Below, one piece after another: positions 44,426-58,202 of a DNA stretch of 64,000 nucleotides. Below the pieces are notes generated by a model. The model searched no databases. It saw only the letters and a program-made list of their open reading frames with translations, and was not told where the DNA came from. The position numbers were made by a program, and so were the translations under genes. This DNA is from Lineus longissimus (lineage: Eukaryota; Nemertea; Pilidiophora; Heteronemertea; Lineidae). Each line of letters opens with the position of its first letter. Position 1 is the first letter of the stretch. The stretch lies in contig NC_088313.1 in the NCBI RefSeq assembly GCF_910592395.1, forward strand, positions 4,902,501 to 4,966,500. Reading direction: 5' to 3'.

Positions 44426-44500
44426 CATCCTGACGTAATCAGTGGTTTCAAATATACCCCGCCTCTCGATATTTCAAACCCCTGATGAAATCCATGCCTT
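44426..44500. mobile_element. CATCCTGG MITE, copy 3 (damaged)
   Basis: CATCCTGACGTAATCAGTGG and ATACCCCGCCTCTCGATATT follow the family order; the right end has decayed (CCCTGATGAAATCC). No duplication visible. Confidence 0.55.
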
Positions 44501-44877
44501 TCTGTGGGGAGGAAAGCGCCAAATCAGATCGTCGCTCTGTATTAAAAGCGGATTTCGCTCGAGCAATATGCACAATGCCCTTCCCGCACCAAAATCATTA
44601 TCAAAGCGATCTTAGAATAACTGTCATCAAGTCAAACGAGAGTTTCTGAGTGGAAGCCTGTTGTCAATATGATCTTTCCTCGTTAGAGTAACTGATCTGC
44701 ACCAGAATTTTGAACAGGAATTAAGTAGGTACATTTTTTTAACGCCCGGGAAAAAGTACAGAGGTTGAATCGGCTGTAGTATGGCGAAGTCCGCTTTTAA
44801 GCTTGAGTTATCGAAGGCTCTTTCTTGAATTCGTGGCCTACGCTGCAAGTTTGTTTCATTTCGTAATGAACACACAA

Positions 44878-44946
44878 AAACACTTTTGACAGCATAAAAT
44901 ATCACTTTTGACCGCATAAAAACTGTTTGACAGCATAAAATCGATG
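44878..44946. repeat. ~24-bp tandem repeat, 3 units
   Basis: CACTTTTGACAGCATAAAAT recurs with small changes three times. Confidence 0.75.
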
Positions 44947-46204
44947 TAGATTGAAGAATCAAAACGTTAGAAACGTGTTTATTGTATTATACCGCTAATC
45001 TGAACATAAACTCTTCAAGGTGTGTAATCGGAACAGCCACCCTTCCCAGCGGATTGTACTGGTTGTACACGATGCATCAAAAACCTGTTTGAGCAAAATG
45101 ACATCGGCAGTGTGTTCAGGGATCTTCTGCTGTTGACGGACAGAGATGACTATCGTCTGTCTGAGGATCGAGCAAGATGCTATTACTTAGCTAGCATGCT
45201 CGTGATAGGTGGGCATGATGTCCTCCTGCAGCGGTGGGATCATGTGGCTGAATTTGTGAACCAATGGGAGTGATAAAGGCAACCAGGTGGATCGCTTCAC
45301 CTTAAAGGAAAAAGGAGACGAATAATCGAGTGATGATGGTTAAGCGAACCAGGTTCAAAGGGAAAAAGGGGATGAAAATCAAGAAGAAATGTGCCAAAAA
45401 ACTGTTTTACCTCGGACCAATGACTGCGCTTCTGCAGCCAGTTTTCCGGGTACATGGCAAATACAGTGGGCTATTGTGGTGCCACACCAAGGCCGCATGG
45501 TAAACATTAATCTGGCCCACAAAGAAAGAATGAATGAATGTCGATGGACAATTGTAAATCGAAAAGCTTTAATAACATGAACTACGAGATGTGCCTGATC
45601 AAATGTAGATTGCAACACATCAACACTGGATGGTAAACATGGTATAACCCTTATGAGCTGACATTTGTCTCACGTCTCGGAACTCACAACATGTATCTAC
45701 GTATAGTGAAATACCAGTAAAAAAAACCTTGTAACGACAACGCATGAAAGTCTTATCTTGATAGGTCTATGTAATTTTACATTGTTGCCTTCAGAGTGTC
45801 TGATTTTAACAAAGTGACTACTAGTATAACCTATGAGCCATACTACTTTCGAGTAGCAAATTGCTAGTATCACTGGCAGAGTTGGATCAAATTCTTTAGG
45901 CCCATCTCCCGGAAGATGCACAATGCTGGACAATTTACGCTGTTTTCTGCTGCGGTGGTAGCACGAATAATACAGCCCTTCTTGCTGTAGGTCCCACAAG
46001 CTCGAACGCACGTTTCGTGGAACCAGTTGCGACAATTAGGGCATCTGACTCACCCTTCACCAATTAGTGGCTCGGCCAGATCACCGTATTCAAAATTACA
46101 ATTGTGACAGGTATCCTGCGTCTCCGACATTTTCTCGACCATATTTTTGTCTTTTGTCTTTCGAGTAACTTTCTTACGCGTGAAACGAATTTTTGGTGTT
46201 TAAC

Positions 46205-46610
46205 TTAAAGAGGTACACCATTTGTATTTATTGGTGGTCCAGGAAATAGAAATACATGTACATGTAGATTCATACACGATTCCGTGATGCACTTATCATG
46301 CATCATAATTTGCTGAAACTTGGATTTTGTAGTACAGAAAATACCTCTCTATTAAGGACACCCTTAGGACTTACAAGTGCTGTCCTTAATAGAGAGGTGT
46401 CCTGATTAGATAGGTCAAATTGAATGGAAATAGCCAATTTGGGACCAAAACTAGTGTCCTTAATAGAGAGGTGTCCGCTAAGGGAGGTTCCACTGTATTT
46501 GTATTTGTCTACTGGACATGTACACAATGGTAGTGTTAAAATTCAGAACGGAATACGCAATTCAAATTCAGTTACAAATTAATTTTTTTACTAACGGTTC
46601 AGGCCTTTAA
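46205..46610. mobile_element. TTAA-ended MITE family A, copy 3 (split)
   Basis: Begins TTAAAGAGGTACACCATTTG, ends CAGGCCTTTAA. The family sequence is interrupted at 46333 by the 161-bp pogo-like MITE and resumes at 46496. More diverged than copies 1 and 2. Confidence 0.8.
46335..46495. mobile_element. Pogo-like MITE, copy 5 (nested)
   Basis: 161-bp copy with TA at 46333-46334 and 46496-46497. It is inserted inside a TTAAAGG-ended MITE (46205-46610) whose sequence resumes on the right side, so it is the younger of the two. Confidence 0.9.
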
Positions 46611-47651
46611 TGGTTGGTCCAAAGAAACAAATTAAATGTTTACTATCCAATAATAATATTATTCATTGCAAGATAGTTCTGAATTGTTCGATTTAATTGT
46701 CAGAATTCGTCGCCGGCATGCTTCACAGAAAGCAAAACATTGCTCTACTCAGTCGGTCATGAGTTTTCTTGATGATATCAAGAATTAATAAAGTCTTGAT
46801 AATACTATGTTATTTAGTAGTTTATTCGTAGATACATGTACATAGCAATGTAAAACATAACATAATCGATACAGTGAATAAAATGCACTTGTAAAAATAT
46901 AGATTGGTAAAAATACACGCACCACTGGCAATCATACAGGTCACAATGACCTTTTCAATGGCACCAAGAAAGGACAACAGAACGGATATTCCAGATGATG
47001 ACGACATGTGCATCAGCTAGTTGGGTCGGCAATTTGAAGCAACGACAAAAGCTGAAGAAGGTACACATGTTGTCAACAGCCAGACGATACATTCTGTCTA
47101 CATAAAACAGGTCTTAAAATATCTTTTTTTCTGACTCCTGAGTTCAAGAGCAAAAGGTTCCATAACTTTGGAAATCTAATAAAATAAGAGTTGTTGTACT
47201 GAACGCGTTCTCATCAGACTTCCGAGATAGCATCTGTACCTAATCACCCCGTTAATGATCTACGGTAGCAGATTTTATCATATATAAAGGGTTCAATATA
47301 ACGAGTGCGAAAAAAAATGTATTTGGTACTCCGAGGCATCCACCTGCTAAGATCGATAGATTTTGAGATATTGTCCAATATTGCAAAGCCTGGCTCACGA
47401 CGCTGACCGTACCAATACGCCAGATGTAGCCTATCCTAGATATAGATTCCCTATAGTATCAGACACTTGGGAAAATGCGTTCTCGGCAAAAACGTCCCGG
47501 GAAAAATGAATTTTATTGCAAAATCTTCACCGATGATAAATCCCCGAAACAGCCATTTGTTTAACTTACATCATCTTCGAACAGTTTTCTATTCGGCCCT
47601 TACATGCACTCTCTTTCAAGGACTGAATATACAGTGTATTTACTTTCACAC

Positions 47652-47740
47652 AGAGTTGACATTCTCCTATCACACCAGAGCTGACATTTCTATCACAGCA
47701 GAGTTGACATTCTCCTATCACACCAGAGTTGATATTCTCC
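47652..47740. repeat. ~25-bp tandem repeat, 3.6 units
   Basis: Units of AGAGTTGACATTCTCCTATC plus ACACC; the second unit is 2 bp shorter and carries AGAGCTGACATTTC. Confidence 0.8.
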
Positions 47741-50700
47741 TTAAAACACTCATGAAATAGAAACCACATGGTCAGTGCTAGTGAACCTAAAATATAAAGA
47801 GCACCAGAAACTATACAAGGGACTGCCAAGCAGCTCTATCGATACTTCCTTAGCACGGGCTAACTAAGGTTGTCAATATCGGAAATAGATGTTTTCAGAC
47901 ACATTGAATTCTTTGTGTGCTTTCTTTTTGCTAATGGTGGTGATAACGTATAAACAATGTGGGGCTATTGGTGTGCTAACTGTGTAATGGACAGGTGCAG
48001 TTTGACATTCTGTCGCATTGATCCATCATGCGGAAGATTGTTGGATGTGATCGTATTTGCTTCGTCGTCATTTGGAATCGAATCACTGGTACGCCGCATA
48101 GTGTTGGAATAATGTTGGAATCGACTATCACTATATTGTCCAAATAATGGTGGTAAGGAACACATTATTAGAATTGCAATGGACGAAAAACTACTCTACG
48201 GCAGAATCATCATATTAAGCATTCCTACAAAATATTTGAACCGTCGACACGATACCCAAAGGGAACAAAATTGCCAGATTTCGTATCTGGTTTATACGCA
48301 TGCGCATGAATGGGTTAGTTGTACACCTTATTTTGCACGTGCGCAACCGCATTCAAAATGTGGAAATTTGTTCCAACTTTTGCAGCGGTATTCATTGTAA
48401 AAGCTAAGCTTGAAAGCCCTCTGTCGGTTGCTGCACCCATAACCTATTAAGATAGTTCACACCAGTAAACCATACCAGCGATTGAAAAATTCGCCGGGCT
48501 ACCTGCGATTTAAATCACATGTGACGACACAGCAGTGGTTATAACAACAGGACGCAGCGATTAGATTTAAATTGCTCGTTTGTGCCCGAGGTGTGATGTC
48601 TGGCCCGAAATATAGATGAAAAAGATCACGTGTTAAAACCCACACATCGCTAGACAAAGAAAATTTAATTTTGCTTTTGTGGTAACGATGTCAATTTCCT
48701 TAAATGTTTGATGAACTTTGATGTGATTTTGAGTGTCTTTAATGTATTCGAGGAAGTGGCAAAATTTAGATAAACAATTTTCGAAGTGATTAACCTTTTG
48801 GGTGTGTGGCTGTGATGAAGCTTTCAACAGGACGTTGAGGGCATGAGACATATAAACCGAGGAAGTTTTCATCCGTTTTTAAAACTCTGATAAGGTTCTA
48901 ATAGGTATACTGTCAATTTCTTAACAAGGTCTTCATCAATTCTGATCAAATTTCTTGGGAGGAGATCTCAACAAGATCTTACAAGAGGCTGGTATTCAGT
49001 AGGGGCGCTACTGATGTATTTTAAAGCACATATGCGATGATGTCAGACCACCATGCGAAGAATCTGGTAAGAATCGTGACAGTATGTGTGTAAGATTCCT
49101 ATTTAGATTAGAATAAGAAATCATACAACGAGTTTCTGACATACATGACAGATTCTCGTTGGTAAATGGGTATGCACGTAAGACTTTTGGAACATCCGGT
49201 ATATTTAGTAATTTATTCCTCAAAATGCATCATGCTATGTGATGGCTCCAATTACCCGCGATCGTATCGCCGCAAAGATTGAGAATGTTGTGTTATTTGT
49301 CGGAAAACTAGCAACACAGTCCGTGCAACCCAGTCGATCGCGCCACCCATGTTAACGGTTGACCGTAGTCACCATTTTGGCAAGAACTTTAATTCCTCAA
49401 GCCATTAGAACTCCTTCAAAATGAAGTGAATGCCCTTTTAAAACGTAGAGGGCTGATCTCCGGAAAGCCAAGAACAGCCTTCCACCATTGAAATTGGCAT
49501 TAACATCATTCTGAAATGCTTTAGAAGTCCTAGTTCAAATGATGGTGCCTATGGTCAACCCTTAATTTATCATCGCATGTTCGAAAAAACATCGTCTACA
49601 CCACTGTCGCCAAAACGAAGCGTACATGTATTTTACAAACCAATTGTACATTCAATGCAATCGGATGTGGGTAGATTTGTCTCTTCAACGAACCTTCCAG
49701 TCCTTTCTTCTATATTTGGATCGCCGGCAAAATGGAGTACATTGTCGTACATCGTCGACAGATATTTGAACTACGTAAATATGTGTTTCAATAGAAGTAT
49801 AAAAACCGTGATGTATACCGAAGTGTTCACAAATTCCTGACATGTTTTATCAACCGTCACTATCTCTTTTAGGAAACCAGTCATTCATGAAACATGTGTA
49901 CTCTCTGTCCTCGACTTTCTATCGCAGTCTGGCATTGCTGGCACCATTTACAATAATATTAAAACAACCTATTTAATAACACCTATTTTCGGAATATCAT
50001 TGATATAACCTTGAAGAAAAATCTTCTCAGTGTTTGGCAGTATACACGTAAAGTACATGTACAACATCAAATGTTAGTGCAATGAAGCAGAGAAAATGTA
50101 TTGTGACGAATAATACTCATACTTGCAATTGAATCACTTGAATTCTTTCTGTGAGGTCACAAATTCGTGGTAGGGGGTCGAATTCAATTAGTCACCAATG
50201 CACTTCTACATGTAGGGCCTACATGTATTTTCTGGGTATGTTTAACGCGACGCCGCCAACATTTTGTGCCACCCAGTAGCAGATTACATTTGTACAAAAC
50301 TATCAAATAACAATATTTACAATCATAACAATATGTTTATAAAGCATTTGGACCTCCTCCTATGAGTCAAATATATAAATATCAGGGTGTGTTACCTCTG
50401 TCGACAAAAGCAAAATAAGATGATGGTAATGATATAATCCATAGGTGAATAAACATAAAAATTCTATACAAATCATAAATCGTGATTTTATTTGACATAA
50501 CGACAAATGTGATCATCACGAAGCACCTTCAGATTCGAAAATTACAGACATCAGTTCCTCTTCATAACCCCTGAGGCAGTCGAAAGTTATTACACCAGTA
50601 ATGATTTTATAATGACAGGTACTGCACATGTATTGTACGTAAACGTTTGGTCCTCCCAATATCGATTTGACATGACAGAAAGTTACCTTTTTATTGTTTT

Positions 50701-53700
50701 AAAGCTTTGTAATCCACCTGAGTTTGGTAAAAGGTCAGAAACGCCTCCGGACACATTTCTTTTATGGACGTCTGAGCACCATAGGCCGGGAATTGATATT
50801 ATCCGCTTATGCCCTTCCCTTAACGGACATAGGGTGCGGTTTTTAAGCGATCGTCAATCAACTTGACCTTTTGCAGCGTTTATTTCCGTGCTCAAGGATA
50901 GCATTATGACCGTTATCTAATTTAGGACATGTCCAATTTAAGAAAGGGCAGAGTCACTTTGACTTTGGCTTCGCGTACCAGGGTCTGTTGAATGCCCCCT
51001 CTCCCTCCCCCTCTTGGAGAAACCGTTTAGAACTCAGGAATAAGCCACATACTGGGTTGATAACAGCATGCACTGGTAACAGTTCCGTAACCCTCACACT
51101 GGTACCCTTTACGCACGCTGGATGAGTTGAACCAGCAGGACTCAGTACACAGTTAATTCTGATATAGGGTCTGTGTACATGTTGTGTAAATACATTTTCG
51201 TGATTTAAAAAAAATTCAATGCTGCGATTTTCATCAAACTTTGCAGAAGTGTAGTCTTATATCTTGTCAATGTCAGAAGTGAATTTTAGAAAGTTCCAAT
51301 GATTCTAAATTGTTTTATTAACGTTTTCGTGAGACATGCCAGAATATGACACGACGCGGGGCCGTGTTTATTGCCTGTGAGAGAATATCTTTCCGACCCC
51401 GTAGAATCTAGAAAAGGAGTTCCTATTTCAAAAGCGACCTGAATCCTGTTGGTTGATATCATCCAAAATAAAAAAAGCCTAAAATGATGTTTGTAAACCA
51501 AATAACTAACATTCCAGGCAGTATTTAGGCATGACAGGGCTTTTTAAAATTTCATCACATTTACAGTTAATTGTGATATCAGCCCAGCAGCGTATCATTG
51601 GAGGCACTTGGAGATAATGGCATTTCTCAATGTGATAATCACTGAGAGAGTAACTAACTTAGAAAGTCAATCACCGCCAATGTAAGACCCTAAATGCTCT
51701 CAATTATGCAGTTCTTGCAAAGGTCAAATTGTGGGGTAATTGAGCACTTCGCCTGGCATAATAGCCAACACAACCACTGATTGAGATAATGATGGACAAA
51801 TGACTCTAGGTAATACGTTTCTTTGTGATGTCTGGTGGTTAACTGATAGTTAATGTCGATTTCTGACGATTTAGTAAGACCTATATAATATAAAAGCACT
51901 AAGCTGAGATGTCTAACTATTTTCTTATTTTAGATTTTTTTGGTATTTTGGTATTTTTGTATTTTTTAACCAGGTTAACACATACAAATACATTGAATCG
52001 GATAACAATGGGTGATGTAACTATAGGACCTTCTTTTTAAGCGGCATTTGATAAGCTGACTAGCCTTGTATAAAAGTTTGATCGTAGGCACTCAAGATTG
52101 CACTTTTACGGCATTTGGCCGATCTGCCTTTTTTATTGGTCTTTTCTACGGATGCTTCATCATAATTAAACACAAAAAGCCTCTAACTTACTTGTAGTGT
52201 TACACTCTTAAATGTCTTTTTATGTTTGACTGCACACCTGAAAGTTTTTTAGAGGACGAAAAGTGTACATGACAGACCTTACGGTACCTGTTTTGTATAT
52301 ACACAGTGGGCAGTCGTGTGGATAAGTGATATAGTTTGTCACAGTCTAATTGTCACGCGATTGTCCAATGTGGCTCGAAACTTGGTGTGTTTGGGGTCAG
52401 TGTCGGCCTAGCTTCGCTATGGCATTGTGTACATGAAGTATGGCAACATCTACGCGCTGTCATGTTGAGGACTATATTTCTAAAGTGTCCTGTAAGCCTG
52501 TCAATCCTGGCTATCATACTATACAGATGACACTCAAATAAACAGCAAATAAATAATAAAATATAAAAAAAGTATCTGAGCTTTTCATTTTCCTTGAAAA
52601 AGTTTTAATGGGTTGGATATTTGATGACGCCAAAAAGCCTTTTATGTTAAGATTTTTCAAAGGCTCCAAAGTCTTTATGAGCAATGGCGATGATAACTAA
52701 GCATTAGACAACCCGGTCGTGAAAAAAAGAAAAAATACAAAATCACGCTATTCCGTGCCGATTTCAATCCCGACTGAACCATGTAGACGGAAACTCCCCA
52801 AAAAACAAAAAGCAAAATAACAGTGAGCAGCAGTCTTTACTTATTCGAGACTGTAGGACTCAAGTGCTGTTAGGAAACAAGGAAACGCACTCAGCTTTGC
52901 CAATTGTACGACTTCGAACTTACGTACATAACATTAAAAAAACTTTTTTTGAATATTTGAATTTGGGTTGAATGCGAATTGCGGGCAAATTCTCGCTCGA
53001 TACGCAGACGGATTTCGGAGCCATAGTGAACTTGGCGCTCGATGCGCCGCTGTCAGACGCAGATGCCTTCAGTAAAATCTCTATCTAAAACGAGCTAAAT
53101 CGAATCAGTATCTTTTTTAATAATGCTAAATCTAATTTAATGACTTGAGAAGAAACTGCGCTATTCCATCTCAATATTTTTACCGTTTTTGAAATGAGTT
53201 GTCTATTGGGTTTTATTGCATCGTTGGTTTTGTAGTGCATTCTCTGTCAGTTTACCTCAGTTGTTCAGTCTGTGTTTTGCTCCATGTACATGTACACTAT
53301 ACTGCACCATTCCGAAAACAATCCTAAAGTAAACAATGAACTATTTGTCTACCAAACAAACTTAACAGTGTACCATATATATGTAGCAACATTTCGACCT
53401 TGACCTTATTTCCAAGGTCAGATACGTCAGACTCTAAAATTTCACTGATAGCGGCTTGTTGTCCCAGACATATATTAGTCCTTCCTACATACTGACAACA
53501 ATTTTTGTGAACGTGACGTACTTTTTAGGTCAAAGTTCGTCATGGTCATATTATCTCAAGAAACCTTCACTGTGTGTGATCTTCTAATATATCACATTTG
53601 TTCAACCAAACAAGCTTTACATATTGAACTTGTCATGATTTTTAAAGTCCGCTGTGTACAGTCCTCCACCTTTAACTGAATACAAACAAAGAAATACTAA

Positions 53701-54153
53701 ATGTGAGAGTAAGGAGCATTCGTTCAGTCACAACTGTGTTTTGTTGCCCCATGCGAGCTCAATGTCCCTGGTGCATTTCATTATACCTTATTTAGACTCT
53801 ACCTTGCCAATGAGTGAACTAATGAGTATGTGAGAGACTGGCCGCGGTGAACAAATACAATACTGTTTGAGATACTCAAGTAGATTTATTTCCATGTAAC
53901 CTACTGAAGTAGAGATCAGATACCCAATACTCATTATACGCGTTGGTGTGTTGTTGATTTCCTCAATCTCTGGAAGTCCTTAGACCCTTAGACGTGTGTG
54001 CCTTCTCTCCTTATGTTACCAGCAGCGCCCGTACCCCGTCGGAACATTTTAACATGATACAGTCTCCAAACTAATGATATTTACGAAGTTCTGCTACATG
54101 TAGTCCAACAAGGAGTTGAGGTAATTGTACTCATGTTTGGACCCTTAAAACTC
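47741..54153. other. No gene seen
   Basis: More than 6 kb without a recognised coding exon; short ORFs at 49577 and 50612 (+) have no family resemblance. Confidence 0.5.
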
Positions 54154-54378
54154 TTAAAGGCTCTATCGTATTTTCTTGTACATTGTAGCTCAGGTAGATA
54201 GGAATAAACAGTGCCTACGAGCAGTTATTGTGAGGCATGCGTTGGCATTTATAGCATTTGTTTATCACTTTACACAATGGCATTGTTGTATTTGAAATTC
54301 AATACTGATGCGCACAATCGGATATTTTCATATTTGAGTTCAAATTCAGTTATTTTAACGAACGAAATCAACCTTTAT
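54154..54378. mobile_element. TTAA-ended MITE family A, copy 4 (degenerate)
   Basis: Recognised by order rather than exact match: TTAAAGGCTCTATCGT at the left, CAGTTATTGTGA and TTTATCACTTTACACAATGG in the middle, TTTTAACGAACGAAATCAAC then CTTTA at the right. An old copy. Confidence 0.6.
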
Positions 54379-55322
54379 GCAAAAGGTCCCTTCTCCTGAG
54401 GAAATGTACTAGTTTGTTATTCGCGTCAGGTGACTATTAACAAGTTGTACTGACGTAGAAGCTATAGCTGGCGGAAGATAGATAACATCACCTAATTAGC
54501 TATTGTGCCGGTCTAATTGAAGCCATACTCGTTGCAGTGAATGTCAGTTGCTGATGGTGATATTTGTATCTCGCTGGTATTAAGCGAGATTTCGTTTCTG
54601 CATGAGTCAGCACACCAAAAGACGACTCCACCAACGAGTAAGGTGCATAAATTGATTGTTTTCAAATACGGTATCGTCATTTGTTTTTATGTCATTGAGT
54701 CCAATAAGCAAGCCGTTGGATGCGGTTAAAGGTTATTGACTCGATACGACAATTCGGAATCGAATGATCAATAACGTTCCTTCTCAGTAAACCGATCTTT
54801 TAACGACACTGCGAATATCATAGTTACTTCCTGTGTACATCACAATGCGATCTTTAGATGGTGACTTTTGGAAGGAGTTTAAATCTGGCAGCAAGCACAT
54901 AATTGTGTCAGTCAATATATGAAGGATCGGGTGGTGTCTACCGTATCGAAGTACATATTCGTGTTTCACCGATCGAAGACCACGGTTCAGAATATTCAGT
55001 TAACAATTATTCAAGATGGCGTTTGGATGCCGCTCAATTTGTTCAATTCAGATACATTTACTAAATAGCCGACTATGGGTTGACGACGCAAATTAATTAA
55101 CAACTGTCTCATTTTATAACCCATATCACAAATTTTCGCGTGACTAGAGGTCTTTAAAGTCTTTTGATATAAAAAGGCCAAGTCGAGGCATGTATTTCAT
55201 CAAATTAAGTGCTAAAAATAAATTTCTGTCAAACTTTTTTGGTGACCTCTCCGTGTCATATGTTCCGCCTTCTTCAGTCTTTGTTTTATAGACACCCGTA
55301 GCCAGAGCATCCGATTGGACAG

Positions 55323-55487
55323 CACTAGTGTCCAGTGCCAAATCGTCGGAGCCAATCAGATTGCTGGGTTAGGGGTTGGGATTAGGGTTAAGGTTAGGGT
55401 TAGGTTTAGGGTAAGGGTTAGGGTTAGACATTTATTAGTGTATATCATACACGTAATACCCGTCCGACGATTTGGCACGCGACGGAC
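55323..55487. mobile_element. MITE with telomere-like core, copy 2
   Basis: Same left end (CACTAGTGTCCAGTGCCAAA), same right end (GATTTGGCACGCGACGGAC) and same ATTAGTGTATATCATAC spacer as 23543-23698. The core (55367-55428) is a degenerate TTAGGG array with TTGGGA, TTAAGG and TTTAGGG variants, so it is an older or slipped array. Confidence 0.85.
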
Positions 55488-55875
55488 CTCACAGTAACCA
55501 TTGATACTTAAACAAACCTATCAATCAAATATTCAAACTAAAATAAATATATATCATTTGCAAGATCGTGAGCGAAAATCCAACTCTAACATGGTGATCG
55601 AATTATAGTATTTTTTATCTAAATATCACCACACCTGCAGTAAAATGGCACCCGCGTTCATTAACGCAAGGCTACGCGTAATTGCATTTGTTAGGAATTT
55701 TATTTCATTGTTAAAAGGTTGGATTCTCCGTGACGTACCACCTGCCCGCCTCCCTGAACTGTTACAGGGAAGATTTCCTCGAAAGATCATCACTGATGCG
55801 GTGGAGAGAAAAACGTCCCTCACGAAACCAATGTACAGCTGTTTAGTAATGTGTTTACGAATATCTACCAAATAC

Positions 55876-56054
55876 GACACTTAAGAAGTTGGCCCGGAAG
55901 TGGCGACGGTACGGTTTAACACTGGGAGACTGCTAAAATGTGGAATCTGCCAACTGGCAAAGCGAGGATGCAATCATTCCCGATTCCACATTTAAGCAGT
56001 CTCCCTTTGTCTAAACCGTACCGTCGACACTGCCGGGCCAACTTCTTAAGTGTC
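55876..56054. mobile_element. Perfect-hairpin MITE (179 bp, ~70-bp arms)
   Basis: GACACTTAAGAAGTTGGCCC at the left, its reverse complement at the right, then GGTACGGTTTA, GGGAGACTGCT and ATGTGGAATC pairing with matching right-arm segments. The loop is ~30 bp. It would fold almost completely on itself. Confidence 0.85.
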
Positions 56055-56379
56055 ACATTGAATCATCAATTGAACCAATTCCGTTAATCTCGGTTTCCTC
56101 CGAAGCCCACAGACGATTTTCATTTATTGATTCAAAGCCTTCACACCACATAAACCCATCTCCTAATTAAATATAGGTATGTGTGAATTGTTTGCGCGTC
56201 CTTTCGTCCGTGCACTGACGCTTCGGAAAATATGGGCTTGAATTCATTGAAGGAAGATGAAACGAAGTCAAAGTAATTACTAACGAGGATGGCGTGAGGG
56301 TGAATACAAACTACTGTGGAGATGTAAGAGAATTTCATGCCCAGACATTGTTGAGAGAAGAATGAAAGAGTCAAGTGGG

Positions 56380-56780
56380 CGGTTGGTCTTTTCGCAGACA
56401 ACGTATTGTTGTTATTTGTTTTGATGCAATAAAGGAGGAAGGGCCATAGATCTAAAAATGTGATGACACACTGATGAGAACAAAAGTTTGACCCATTGTC
56501 CATGTAGTGGTCGGTCTGTTCTTTTTGCAACATAGGTAATATTTCGTTCTTGTCACTGTTATGATAAAAGGAACGAATAAGGTCAGCGACTCTGGAGAGA
56601 AAGATGACACACTGGCGTCAGTACAATGATCAACACATTTTCTACTTTTATGGTCTGGTTTTGTGGTCTTTTGTTGTTATGATTCAGAGAAGGAAGGAAG
56701 GGTCGTGGATCTGAGAAATGCGATGACACACTAACCATTCACCGGTGATAGTAATGACCCATATTGGTTGATATGCTATA
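56380..56780. repeat. Diverged direct repeats (~240-bp spacing)
   Basis: TTGTTGTTAT, GGAGGAAGGG, ATCT, AAATGTGATGACACACTGAT at 56405-56475 recur as TTGTTGTTAT, AAGGAAGGGTCGTGGATCTG, AAATGCGATGACACACTAAC at 56672-56735, with GATGACACACTGG between (56603). Confidence 0.5.
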
Positions 56781-57176
56781 ATCTGAAAATAGTTTTGTTT
56801 TCCGTTGGGCTTTTGCTGTTGTTTTGAGCAAAAAGTTTTTTTGAAGTACTCAAACTTGATGTTGCAAAGTGTTTTCTCGCCATCATAGGCCTATATATGT
56901 ATTTGCCTCATTGCTTTAGAACGCAGATGTAAAATTATTACGAAAAATATATTTTATGGATTACGCCTGGCCCATAAAACTCCTCTTACCTTTAATTCCC
57001 TCTTGATGAACACAAGCTTCTGTAGTAAGTTGTCAATTTTCGAGGTTTTAGTAGACAGCTTCTATATGTATGTCAGGTGATGCTACAGACATGCCAGAAG
57101 TTATTTTACATAACATCATTATTAGTGTCTGAGGTTGGGAAACTGGACTACGCTTGAGTATGCTGACCACATCATA

Positions 57177-57481
57177 TTAAAGGGACAACTTGGGAATGAG
57201 ATATGTTGGTTTTTCATACAAAAAAGGCTTCCAGCAGAACCGCAACTTCTCCTAACAGGATTAAGGAAAACTCTTTGAACTGCAATAATCAATGCACCAC
57301 GGGGTGTAACCTTAGACCTGCCTGAAATTTGCAAGCCATGCCCATAACTGCCTTCCAATACTGGTGAAAATCGTTATCAGAGAACGGCATCAGTGTAATA
57401 CTACCAGTGGCGGCGCATGGTGTTAAGTTGGCACATTATCCTCCTGTCTAGGTAAATCCCACGCCCAAGTTGTCGCTTTAA
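57177..57481. mobile_element. TTAA-ended MITE family C, copy 1
   Basis: 305 bp with TTAA at both ends: TTAAAGGGACAACTTGGGAA at the left, CGCCCAAGTTGTCGCTTTAA at the right. The first ~150 bp match, inverted, the right end of the copy at 62143-62629. An 18-bp near-perfect terminal inverted repeat. Confidence 0.85.
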
Positions 57482-58202
57482 GTACATGTAAAAAATCGCA
57501 AATATCAAGATAATTTTTTCCAAGGAGAAAGATTAGTAGCAAGTCATCTCACTTAAGTAAAACACACATGTCCCACCCAGTTATCCTTTCACCTTAAATA
57601 GTATGGTCATTAGTTCCATGGATCTTAGGATTGCATCCTGCGGACCTAAGGTTGCCGCTATTCTAATGTATACACAATACACACCAAGAGGTGAAAGAAA
57701 AATTGAACCAAAACTACCTCATGCACTTTAGTGACAATAATGATGGAAGTCTTATCTTAAGCCTTAATAAAGGCTTTTTTCGGTTGTAACGTTATCCGCT
57801 TAACTGATACGCCAGTGCTATATGAATGCAGCAAAGGCATGATTTAGCTAAAATTGAACTTTAAAGAGTCAAATCCGTGCTTAAAACGCTTGTAGTAGGA
57901 TGACGATCAATTTGGCGCATTCCAAGAACCTTTCACTCTTTTTGTTTAACGGAATAATCGAAAAGAGAACGTTGTAACACGAGAATGGAAACGTTGCTCT
58001 TTGGAAAGAATATTTTAGCAAAAATCCGGCAAGGATATTTGAAGTGGATTATACCGATTTAATGCTTTACAACGATCAATTCGATTAAGGGTACTTCTGC
58101 TTTGAGGCACGGATGTTGTGCTATACATCTGTGTTTGAGGTGATGCAGGTGATGCATGTTCCCGCAGATCCAGGGGCAAAAATTCGTTTGAGGAATATAA
58201 CT

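Larger units (their letters stand above)
41621..46204. other. No gene seen
   Basis: A 41820-42050 stretch rich in AAACC/GGTTT inverted words (ACCTTTAAAGGGTTTTC) has weaker echoes at 52595-52680 and 61050-61090. Otherwise only the repeats listed separately. Confidence 0.5.
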
